From Gammaproteobacteria bacterium (GTDB lineage Bacteria; Pseudomonadota; Gammaproteobacteria; Steroidobacterales; Foliamicaceae), in the NCBI GenBank assembly GCA_009844425.1, contig VYBN01000028.1, positions 62,001 to 126,000 on the forward strand: a stretch of DNA of 64,000 nucleotides. Direction: 5' to 3'. Under the pieces are notes generated by a model. That model was not told the DNA's origin, did not search any database, and saw only the letters and a list, made by a program, of their open reading frames with translations. The translations under genes were made by a program, and so were the position numbers. Below, piece after piece: positions 22,797 through 30,217 of this stretch (the first letter of the stretch is position 1; the number at the start of each line of letters is the position of its first letter).

Positions 22797-23753
22797 CTAG
22801 CCGGGAAACTCGGCGACGCCGGCCAGCGCCCGCAAGGGCTTGGCCTGGCCGGTGTCGATGCGGCCGACGAGCTCCCCGGTCTCCAGGTCGATCTTGAGCA
22901 TGATCCCGGTGAAGATGTTGCTTAGCAGCGCGTAACGGGGATCGCCGCACGACGAGACGTCGGACCAGCCGTATTCCGGCAGCTCGTACTCGCGCATCAC
23001 CCTGCCCTCCTCGTCCAGCATCTCCATCGTGCGGCCGCGGGTCAGCAGCAGCCGTCCGTCGGGCAGGTAGCGCACGGCAATGGCGAACAGGCCGTCGCTG
23101 ATGTCCTCGCCCGGATAGGTCACGAGGTCGTCCATCTGCCGGCCTTCGACCACGTCGTAGCGCATGACGCGCTTGCCCAGTTCCGTGGTGTAGGCGATGA
23201 ACCGCTCGTCCGGATGCAGCGTGGAATGGGTTACGCCCTTGAAGCGGGTCGGTTCGGGAGCGTTCTCGACTTCGAACACGCAATCCAGCTCCCAGTCGGC
23301 GTTGTAGCGGTAGATGTTGCCGTAGCCCAGCACGCCGCTGTCCGGAACCCTCGGAAACTCGACTGTCGTCAGGTTCTCGATGCCGGGTGGCGGCGCTTCC
23401 GCGCACAGATGTTCGCCCAGATAAACGCTGCCGTCGGAGGCGAAACTGGCGCTGCGGTACACGCGCGGCAGAAAATCCTTTCTCGGCAGCTGGCGTCCGG
23501 TAACCGGGTCCACGTGAATGACGAGGTGATCGTCGAAGGCCCACAGCACCCCGTCGCGATCGACCGCCAGCCCTGCGACCAGGTGGCGCGTTCCTTCCGT
23601 ATAGAGAACGCCCTTCGGCTTGCAGTCGGCGTCGTACTGAAGAATGCGCCCGATCCCCGCGTGATCGTCGTGTGGATCGTTCAGCAGCGTGCAGCCGAGA
23701 AAAATGTCCCCGGCCGCAAACGGCTGCATCGTTGATACATGTTCCTCACTCAT
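22797..23753 (-). CDS. Beta-propeller protein (NHL/SMP-30-like)
   Basis: A 318-aa protein without a signal peptide, made of repeated beta-blade motifs (GLAVDRDGVLWAFDD, ASFASDGSVYLGEH, STLHPDERFIAYTT, AVRYLPDGRLLLTRG), as in SMP-30/YncE/NHL propellers. It may be a lactonase or a binding protein; I see no certain metal-site residues. ATG 23753. Upstream (to the right) lies long hairpin copy 5 and then recR on the same strand, so it probably has its own promoter in the 23754-23791 gap or is read through. Confidence 0.68.
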   Translation of the reverse strand: MSEEHVSTMQPFAAGDIFLGCTLLNDPHDDHAGIGRILQYDADCKPKGVLYTEGTRHLVAGLAVDRDGVLWAFDDHLVIHVDPVTGRQLPRKDFLPRVYRSASFASDGSVYLGEHLCAEAPPPGIENLTTVEFPRVPDSGVLGYGNIYRYNADWELDCVFEVENAPEPTRFKGVTHSTLHPDERFIAYTTELGKRVMRYDVVEGRQMDDLVTYPGEDISDGLFAIAVRYLPDGRLLLTRGRTMEMLDEEGRVMREYELPEYGWSDVSSCGDPRYALLSNIFTGIMLKIDLETGELVGRIDTGQAKPLRALAGVAEFPG

Positions 23754-23791
23754 AGACTTCTCCGTAGCAATTTTCGCGGCGAAACGCGTCG

Positions 23792-23903
23792 CGCTGGCTC
23801 CGTTACAGGGTCCTTCCGGGAGACGCATGAATCCATCCATGGAGCTTGGTTCCGCCATCCCTGGCTCACAAACTCCCGTAAGGACCCTGTAACGGAGCCA
23901 GCG
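23792..23903. repeat. Long hairpin repeat, copy 5
   Basis: 31-nt arms (23792-23822 and 23873-23903) pair with one mismatch around a 50-nt apex with ACGCATGAATCCATCCATGG and TTCCGCCATCCCTGGCTC. It starts 20 bp beyond the recR stop. The inner stem differs from copies 2-4 (GGTCCTTCCGGGAG) but still pairs. The outer arm CGCTGGCTCCGTTACAG is unique. Confidence 0.87.
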
Positions 23904-23923
23904 AAGATCGCAAGTGCTTCCAT

Positions 23924-24532
23924 CTAGTCCACCTGCCGGCGCTGGGCCAGCGCCGACGACAGCGTCCCCGAATCCACGTAGCTCAACTCGCCGCCTAGCG
24001 GCACTCCCTGCGCAATGCGGGTGGCCCGGATGTCGCGGCGCTGCGCCATGCGGCCCAGATAGGCCGCCGTGGCCTCGCCTTCCACCGTGGCGCTGGTGGC
24101 GAGGATGAGTTCCCTGATAACGCCCTCGTCCAGCCGTTTCTCCAGCTTTTCGAGACCCAGTTCCTCCGGTCCGATGCCGTCCAGCGGCGAGAGCCGGCCC
24201 GACAGTACGAAGAAGAGGCCGCGATAGGCGCCCGAAGACTCGACCGCGGCCAGGTCCGAAGGCGATTCGACCACGCATAACTGGCTGGGGTCGCGGCCCT
24301 TCGACTGGCAGATCAGGCACAGGTCTCCGTCGGCGAGCATGCCGCAGCGCGAACAGGGCCGGACCGAAGTGAGCGCTTCCGCCAGGCTGCGCGCCAGCCG
24401 CCGGGCTCCTTCGGGCTGGCGGGCGAACATGTGCAGGACCATGCGCTCCGCCGACCGCGGCCCTACCCCGGGCAGGAATTTCAGCGCTTCCAGCAGTTCC
24501 GCCAGCCGCGGCGGAAAGACTCTGGCCGTCAC
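23924..24532 (-). CDS. recR: Recombination mediator RecR
   Basis: The RecFOR-pathway protein that helps load RecA on gapped DNA. It is 202 aa, full length. It has a helix-hairpin-helix (FLPGVGPRSAERM, 19-31), a C4 zinc finger (Cys60, Cys63, Cys72, Cys75), and a Toprim domain (CVVESPSDLAAVE). The GTG start at 24532 overlaps the dnaX stop (GTGA). In most bacteria the nucleoid protein gene ybaB lies between dnaX and recR; here it is absent and the two are directly coupled. Long hairpin copy 5 follows. Confidence 0.96.
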   Translation of the reverse strand: MTARVFPPRLAELLEALKFLPGVGPRSAERMVLHMFARQPEGARRLARSLAEALTSVRPCSRCGMLADGDLCLICQSKGRDPSQLCVVESPSDLAAVESSGAYRGLFFVLSGRLSPLDGIGPEELGLEKLEKRLDEGVIRELILATSATVEGEATAAYLGRMAQRRDIRATRIAQGVPLGGELSYVDSGTLSSALAQRRQVD

Positions 24533-26262
24533 GGTTTGGCCCGGGAGCGAGGGCGTCCCGCCCTCGAATCAGCCCCATCGGCCTGATCCACCGGGCGGAT
24601 GGATCCAACCTCTATCGTCGCGTCGAATATCTCAAGCGACGCCTGAACGAAGGGATCCGCCTTGAACTCTTCCTCGGCTCGCTGCTGGCGCCGGCGCTCT
24701 TCCGCCCGGTTTCGGGCGGCCAGAGTATCCCCTTTACCGGCGCCGGCAATTTCAATCTCGACCTTCCGAACATCCGGCAGTGCAGCCAGAAGCGCTGATT
24801 CCAGTTCCTGCCGCACATCCTCCGTCAGCAGGTTCTCGTGTGCGCCGTCCAGGCGAAGCCGCAGGCATCCACCGCCGGCGTCCACCAGCTCGCTGTGTTC
24901 CGCGATGTCTCCCGAAAGCCCCTCCAGACCGAGTCCGGCCACAGTTTCCGGCCACTCCCCCGGGCTCAGGGCCTCCTCGCCAACAGATGCGCTGACCTCC
25001 TCCCTCGTCCCGTCCTCTTCAGGCGCATCCGGAGCGAGCGCGGCAGGCGCTTCCGGCGCGGGAGCGGCAGGCGCTTCGGGAGCGGATGCGACAGGCGCTT
25101 CGGGCGGGGGCGCGGCAGGCGCTTCGGGAACGGGTGCGGGCCTTGAAGGCGCGCTGGACCGCGTTGCCTTCGCCGCCGATACCGGCCGAAACGCCAGCAT
25201 ACGCAGCAGCGTCATCTCCAGCCCAAGGCCCGGGTCCGGCGCGAGCGCCAGCTTGCTTCGTCCCTGTATCGCAATCTCGTAGCACAGCTGAACCTGGTCG
25301 GCGGGGAGCGCTTCGGCCAGCGGCGCAAGCATCTCGGCGTCGTCATCCTCGTCCAGCACGCCTTCTCCCACGGTCTGCAGCAGCGCCAGCCGCTGCAAAG
25401 CCGCCGCCATTTCCGCCAGGATATTGGCCGGATCGGCGAGGCGCTCGCGCAACTCCCTGGCGCCGTTGAGCAGGGCCTCCCCGTCGCCGCCGGCAAGCGC
25501 GTTGAGCAGGTGCAGGATGCTGGGCTGGCCGGCGCCGCCCAGCATATCGGCCACATCGGTCTCGCGCACCGCGTCGGCCCCGTAGGCGATCGCCTGGTCC
25601 AGCAGGCTCAATGCGTCGCGCATGCTGCCGTTGGCGGCCCGGGCCAGCCGGACAAGCGCCCCTGGCTCGGCTTCGACTCCCTCGCCCTTGCATATTACGG
25701 TGAGCTGATCGCTGATCGTCTCGCTGTCCATGGACCGCAGGTTGATCTGCAGGCAGCGCGAAAGCACCGTGACCGGCAGCCGTTGCGGCTCGGTGGTCGC
25801 GAGCAGGAACTTGACGTGCGGCGGCGGCTCTTCAAGCGTCTTCAGCAGCGCATTGAACGACGAAGCGCTCAGCATGTGCGCCTCGTCGATCAGGTAAATC
25901 TTGTAGCTGCCCGAAGCCGGGGCGTACTGCACGTTCTCCAGCAGCTCGCGGGTCTGCTCGACCTTGGTGCGTGAGGCCGCGTCCACTTCCATCAGGTCGA
26001 CGAAACTGCCTTCCTCGATGCTCGTGCAACTCTCGCACTCGCCGCAGGGTTCCGGCGCCGCGCCTTTCCGGCAATTCAGGGCCGCGGCGAGAATCCGCGC
26101 CAGCGTCGTCTTGCCGACTCCCCGCGTGCCCGCAAACAGCCAGGCGTGATGCACCCGTTCGGCGCTGATGGCGTTGGTCAGCGCGCGCACAGCATGCGGC
26201 TGGCCCTTGACCTCCGAAAACTTTCGCGGGCGCCACTTGCGCGCCAGGACCAGGTAGCTCAT
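24529..26262 (-). CDS. dnaX: DNA polymerase III subunits gamma/tau
   Basis: The clamp-loader ATPase and replisome organiser, 577 aa. Walker A GTRGVGKT (45-52), zinc-binding Cys64, Cys73, Cys76 and Cys79, Walker B LIDEAH (124-129), and sensor LLATTEPQRLPVTVLSRC are all present. After the collar domain (to about residue 370) comes a Pro/Ala/Glu linker built from four 24-bp DNA repeats, then a short tau-type C-terminus. ATG 26262 gives the invariant MSYLVLARKWRP. I did not find an obvious A-rich slippery heptamer for gamma production. The last codons overlap a GAGGGCG hairpin, and the stop overlaps recR. Confidence 0.97.
   Translation of the reverse strand: MSYLVLARKWRPRKFSEVKGQPHAVRALTNAISAERVHHAWLFAGTRGVGKTTLARILAAALNCRKGAAPEPCGECESCTSIEEGSFVDLMEVDAASRTKVEQTRELLENVQYAPASGSYKIYLIDEAHMLSASSFNALLKTLEEPPPHVKFLLATTEPQRLPVTVLSRCLQINLRSMDSETISDQLTVICKGEGVEAEPGALVRLARAANGSMRDALSLLDQAIAYGADAVRETDVADMLGGAGQPSILHLLNALAGGDGEALLNGARELRERLADPANILAEMAAALQRLALLQTVGEGVLDEDDDAEMLAPLAEALPADQVQLCYEIAIQGRSKLALAPDPGLGLEMTLLRMLAFRPVSAAKATRSSAPSRPAPVPEAPAAPPPEAPVASAPEAPAAPAPEAPAALAPDAPEEDGTREEVSASVGEEALSPGEWPETVAGLGLEGLSGDIAEHSELVDAGGGCLRLRLDGAHENLLTEDVRQELESALLAALPDVRKVEIEIAGAGKGDTLAARNRAEERRRQQRAEEEFKADPFVQASLEIFDATIEVGSIRPVDQADGADSRAGRPRSRAKP
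24549..24565. repeat. GAGGGCG-nnn-CGCCCTC hairpin inside the dnaX 3' end
   Basis: The 7-bp stem with a 3-nt loop is the same sequence as the middle hairpin at 11687-11703, including the GCGAGGGCG context. It encodes part of the dnaX C-terminus (GRPRS), implying that the repeat was inserted into or near the coding end. Confidence 0.55.
25040..25135. repeat. Four tandem 24-bp repeats in the dnaX linker
   Basis: Units begin at 25040, 25064, 25088 and 25112, each starting GCGGCAGGCGCTTC or a one-base variant. They encode eight-residue Pro/Ala/Glu units (EAPAAPAP type) in the linker between the clamp-loader core and the tau C-terminus. Length variation between strains is expected. Confidence 0.85.
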
Positions 26263-26372
26263 GGAGCGAAGCCTATCAGAGCGAACGCAACACGTCGAAG
26301 GCCCCGGCATACAATTCAGAGCAACCCCCAAGGCGAACGGTTGGGGCAGCCAAAGATGCGAGGGACAAAGCC

Positions 26373-27830
26373 GTGAGCAAAAAGAAAGTTTCACCATCCA
26401 GCGAGCTTCGCGCCCGCCTGGACCACCCCGTTATCGACACGGACGGGCACATGCTCGAACTTTCGCCGGTGATCTTCGATTACTTCAAGCAGGTGGGCGG
26501 ACCGGAAATGACCGAGGAGGCCTTCACGGACCTGCGTCTGCGCGATGGGCTGAAATGGTACGAAATGGACCGCGCCGCGCACCGGCGCCACAACCTCATA
26601 CGGCCGGCCCACTGGGCGGCTCCGGCGGAGAACACGCTCGACCTGGCGACCGCGATGCTGCCGAAGCTCATGCACGAGCGGCTTCCGGAGATGGGAATCG
26701 ACTATGCGGTCGTCTATCCGACCATCGGCTTCGCGCTGCCCGACATCAAGGACAACGATGCCCGGCGGGCGGCCTGCCGGGCCCACAACCTGATGATGGC
26801 GGACATGTACCGCGGCTTCGAGGACCGCCTGACGCCGGCGGCGGTGATCCCTTGCCAGACGCCCGAGGAAGCCATCGAGGAGCTCGATTACGCCATCGGC
26901 GAACTGAATTTCAAGGTGCCGATGTTCATCAACCTGGTCCGCCGCCCGATCGACGCGGTCGAAGAGCAGGCCCCGGAAATGTCCCGCTACGCCTTCTGGA
27001 TCGATACGCTGGCGTACGACAGCATCTACGATTACGACCCGCTGTGGCAGCGCTGCATGGACCTGAAGGTCCCCGTCACGGCCCACGCGGTCGGACAGGG
27101 GATGCACATGCGCCGGTCGATCAGCAACTACATGTACAACCAGATCGGGCACTTCGCCGACGCCGGTCACGCCTTCGCCAAGTCGCTGTTCTTCGGCGGC
27201 GTGACGCACCGCTTCCCGGAGCTCAACTTTGCCTTCCTGGAATGCGGCGTGGCCTGGGGCGCCAGCCTCATCTGCGACCTCAAGGAGCGGTGGGAGAAAC
27301 GCGGCGCCACGGGAATTCAGCAATTGAACCCGGAGAAAATCGACCGCGAATTGCTCAGATCGCTGTTCGAGCAGTACGGCGGCGAGGTCCTGTCCGGGCG
27401 CGCGCAACAGGGCGCGTTCCTGAGAAAGTTGTCGGAGCACGACGGCGAGGACGATTTCGCGGCCGCCCACGTCAACAGCGTCGAAGACCTGCTCGACCGG
27501 CTGGTGCCAAACTTCTACTACGGCTGCGAGGCGGACGACCGGATGAACGCGATCGCGTTCGACACCCGGCTCATTCCGGGCGGAAGCAAACTCAACGCGA
27601 TGTTCTCGTCGGACTTCGGCCACTGGGACGTCACCGACATGGCCGGGATTCTGAGCGAAGCGCATGAACTCGTCGAAGACGGCCTGATAAGCGACGACGA
27701 TTTCGCCGACTTCGTGTTCCGTCATGCCGCGCGGCTTTTCACGGACATGAATCCGGAATTCTTCGTGGGCACGACCGTGGAGGACGACGTCGCGCAAATG
27801 CTGGCAAGAGACGTGCAAGCCGCCGCCTGA
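26373..27830 (+). CDS. Amidohydrolase family protein (amidohydrolase_2 type)
   Basis: A 485-aa cytoplasmic metal-dependent TIM-barrel hydrolase or decarboxylase. It has the N-terminal metal-site motif VIDTDGHMLE (20-29), a strand/His region CMDLKVPVTAHAVG, the HRFPELNFAFLECG motif typical of amidohydrolase_2 proteins, and FSSDFGHWD near 410, supplying the last Asp. The D-x-D-x-H start places it near the ACMSD/LigW-like enzymes that act on aromatic or phenolic acids. GTG start at 26373, divergent from dnaX with 110 bp between. An FAD oxidoreductase follows on the same strand. Confidence 0.86.
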   Translation: MSKKKVSPSSELRARLDHPVIDTDGHMLELSPVIFDYFKQVGGPEMTEEAFTDLRLRDGLKWYEMDRAAHRRHNLIRPAHWAAPAENTLDLATAMLPKLMHERLPEMGIDYAVVYPTIGFALPDIKDNDARRAACRAHNLMMADMYRGFEDRLTPAAVIPCQTPEEAIEELDYAIGELNFKVPMFINLVRRPIDAVEEQAPEMSRYAFWIDTLAYDSIYDYDPLWQRCMDLKVPVTAHAVGQGMHMRRSISNYMYNQIGHFADAGHAFAKSLFFGGVTHRFPELNFAFLECGVAWGASLICDLKERWEKRGATGIQQLNPEKIDRELLRSLFEQYGGEVLSGRAQQGAFLRKLSEHDGEDDFAAAHVNSVEDLLDRLVPNFYYGCEADDRMNAIAFDTRLIPGGSKLNAMFSSDFGHWDVTDMAGILSEAHELVEDGLISDDDFADFVFRHAARLFTDMNPEFFVGTTVEDDVAQMLARDVQAAA

Positions 27831-27904
27831 GCCGGCGTAGAAGAAGACAGGACACCATAGTCGCGGCGTCAACGGAAAAATAGGTCGAACACGAAGGCGG
27901 GGGG

Positions 27905-29263
27905 ATGCCGAGAAGGATTGCCATCATCGGCGGAGGAGTCTCGGGGCTGGGAGCCGCGTGGGCGCTCAGCCGGCATCCCGACCGGTTCGATTTCCGGCTC
28001 TACGAAGCACAGGCCCAGCTGGGCGGCAACGCCATTACCGCCGACATGCCGCAGGACGACGGCAGTTCCATTCCGTTCGACATCTCCGTCACCGCGCTGA
28101 TCCCCTCCGTTTACCAGCACATCCTGCTGGTCATGCAGCAGCACGATATCGACCTGATCGACACCCGGTTCAGCTACAGCGTCAGGTACCGTGGCGGCGT
28201 CTATGCGCACGATTTCGACTCCGACATCCGCCGCGAACTGCAACCGGAAATCGAGAAATTCCAGAAGCTCCTGAAGCGTCTGCACTGGTTCGGCCGGGTC
28301 AACAACACCCGCTCCAGACTGCTCAACCTGCTGAACCCGTTCAACTACGTCAGCATGGGCACGGTGCTGAACTGGGGCCGGTTCTCGGGAGATTTCCGCT
28401 ACAAGATCCTGAAGCCCATGTTCGTCAACTTCCTGATGGCGACGAACGTGTTCGACATGCCCGCGTCGCTGTTCTCCCGCTACCTGCAGTTCTTCGACAT
28501 CGAGGCCGCGACGCCGATGAAGACCTGGGACCAGGGCACACGGCGCATCTACGAGGCGCTGTCAGGCGGATTCAGGGACAGGATTTACCTGAACCGGCCG
28601 GTCCGGAAGGTGCGCCGGCGCCCGTCGCACGTCCTGGTCGAGGATGAAAACGGCGAGACGGAGCAGTTCGACGACGTGATCTTCGCCTGCAACGCGAACC
28701 AGACACTGATGATGCTGGACGCCCCGACCTACCTGGAGAGCTCGATTCTCTCGTCGATACGCTACGAGAGCGAGCTGCACAACCACACTGTCGTGCATTC
28801 GGACGCTTCGGTCCTGCCTGACAGCGACGTGGAGGCGCTGGCCACGCGGAGCAACCACATCGAACAGTACGGCGCGCGGCCCGACAACTACGAAATCACC
28901 TACATCATGCACAACCAGCAGCCATGGGCGAAACGTTCGGATAAGCCCTGCCTGGTGACCTACAACGCGATCAGCCCGATCGACGAAAGCAGGATCATCA
29001 AAAGGTGGTGGTTCCAGCACGTCGTCCACGACGTGCGGCACATCGCCGTTCTGATTCAGTTGTTCCGCTTCATCCAGGGCAAGAGGCGAAGCTGGCACTG
29101 CGGCGCCCACACACTCATCAACAGCCAGGAAACCTGTTTCGTGACCGGCCTGATCGCGGCCAGGCAGCTCGGCGCCGACTATCCGTTCGAAGACGCCGAA
29201 GCGAAGAAGTGGTTCAACTTCTACGGACGCATGCTGTGCGGCTGGCGGTTCAGGAAAGCCTGA
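27905..29263 (+). CDS. FAD-dependent oxidoreductase (amine-oxidase-like)
   Basis: A 452-aa flavoprotein with the dinucleotide-binding motif IIGGGVSGLGAAWAL (7-21) and an NAD(P)-binding-like N-terminal domain that also reads YEAQAQLGGNA, where FAD ribose is bound. The order of motifs resembles predicted NAD/FAD proteins encoded near cyclopropane-fatty-acid synthases (COG2907), but no such synthase gene is nearby. The C-terminal SWHCGAHTLINSQETCFVTGL segment supports the flavin domain. The Shine-Dalgarno region GGGGG precedes ATG 27905. It may work with the upstream amidohydrolase (74-bp gap). Confidence 0.83.
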   Translation: MPRRIAIIGGGVSGLGAAWALSRHPDRFDFRLYEAQAQLGGNAITADMPQDDGSSIPFDISVTALIPSVYQHILLVMQQHDIDLIDTRFSYSVRYRGGVYAHDFDSDIRRELQPEIEKFQKLLKRLHWFGRVNNTRSRLLNLLNPFNYVSMGTVLNWGRFSGDFRYKILKPMFVNFLMATNVFDMPASLFSRYLQFFDIEAATPMKTWDQGTRRIYEALSGGFRDRIYLNRPVRKVRRRPSHVLVEDENGETEQFDDVIFACNANQTLMMLDAPTYLESSILSSIRYESELHNHTVVHSDASVLPDSDVEALATRSNHIEQYGARPDNYEITYIMHNQQPWAKRSDKPCLVTYNAISPIDESRIIKRWWFQHVVHDVRHIAVLIQLFRFIQGKRRSWHCGAHTLINSQETCFVTGLIAARQLGADYPFEDAEAKKWFNFYGRMLCGWRFRKA

Positions 29264-29293
29264 AGAAGGGGCGCATTCTCGCTATCGAAGCCT

Positions 29294-30205
29294 TCATGAT
29301 TCCTGCCCCTCCAAATGCACGGAGGAACTCCACGGCCCCACCCCGCTCCTCGGCCCCGCCAGACAACCCCGATACAAATCCTCCGCGCTCACTGCCGCCA
29401 CACCCGGTATCACGAGATCGCCCTGGTCGCTTATCCGCATGGCCTGCCACTGGCGGATCTGGTGGTGCAAAGGCGTACTGGGATCGATTGCGTCCTCAAA
29501 TCCAAATGGAATATTGCCGAAAACACCGTTCTCGAAGGCAACCCCCACGCCATAGCGGTAGATCGGATCGTCAGCCTCCAGGTCAATGAGGGGGCGAACT
29601 GAAACAAGCCTGGGCACAGGCCGCTCCGGTTCGCTGCCCCGTTCGATATGCCAGCGGCTCGCTTTGGGGTGTTGTGGCTCATTCTGAATGACAACGGCAT
29701 CCTCCTTCAGCCAGCCCATCTGATTGAGAAAGTCGAGCACGTGCCAGAAGTACATTCGCATCGGGTCGGAGGGCTTGAACCAGCGCAACAGCGCACAACT
29801 GCCGGCCTCCCCCTCTTTCGCAATGCCGCCCCGCAGCAAGTTGTTGCAAATGTGGCGGAAATCAGCCAACACGTCCAGTTCAAGACGCATGAAGTCCGCG
29901 TCTGCCTCCATCGCAGGGCTGAGCCGGGGATGGTACTCCGACTCCCAGAGATCGTTGATTTCCGCGAACCACCCCTTGAATACGGTCTGCATCATCGGAC
30001 CGTAGGGCCGTGTCCGATCAAGAAACTCCTCGCCCGTAAGCATCGGGAACCCGCGCAATTTGGAACCGCCGATCGGCGCATCGGGGTTCTTGTGTATTCG
30101 CGATATGCCGTCCAGAATGAATCCAAGCGAGTCGGCGGCAACGACTACATCGTGCTGAAATCGCTGCCAGTCGCGGACCGATTGTTCTTCGTCAGGCGCG
30201 ATCAT
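29294..30205 (-). CDS. Unknown soluble protein downstream of a TonB receptor
   Basis: A 303-aa protein without signal or membrane segment, rich in Trp and acidic residues (WFKPSDPMRMYFWHVLDFLNQMGW). I do not recognise it. It starts 12 bp after the stop of the TonB receptor at 30218-32635, so it is probably in the same operon, which also holds a hydrolase and another receptor. Its codon use looks normal. Convergent with the FAD oxidoreductase. A role in handling the imported compound is only a guess from position. Confidence 0.62.
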   Translation of the reverse strand: MIAPDEEQSVRDWQRFQHDVVVAADSLGFILDGISRIHKNPDAPIGGSKLRGFPMLTGEEFLDRTRPYGPMMQTVFKGWFAEINDLWESEYHPRLSPAMEADADFMRLELDVLADFRHICNNLLRGGIAKEGEAGSCALLRWFKPSDPMRMYFWHVLDFLNQMGWLKEDAVVIQNEPQHPKASRWHIERGSEPERPVPRLVSVRPLIDLEADDPIYRYGVGVAFENGVFGNIPFGFEDAIDPSTPLHHQIRQWQAMRISDQGDLVIPGVAAVSAEDLYRGCLAGPRSGVGPWSSSVHLEGQES

Positions 30206-30217
30206 TCAACGTGCCGG

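Noticed and set aside
24666-25282. Ala/Ser-rich plus-strand frames over the dnaX linker
   Set aside because: Low-complexity antisense products of the 24-bp repeats in dnaX.
26263-26372. Possible 4.5S SRP RNA upstream of dnaX (GCAGCCAAAGATGCG near 26348)
   Set aside because: The conserved SRP core GGAAGG...GCAGCC is incomplete and no symmetric stem was found around it.
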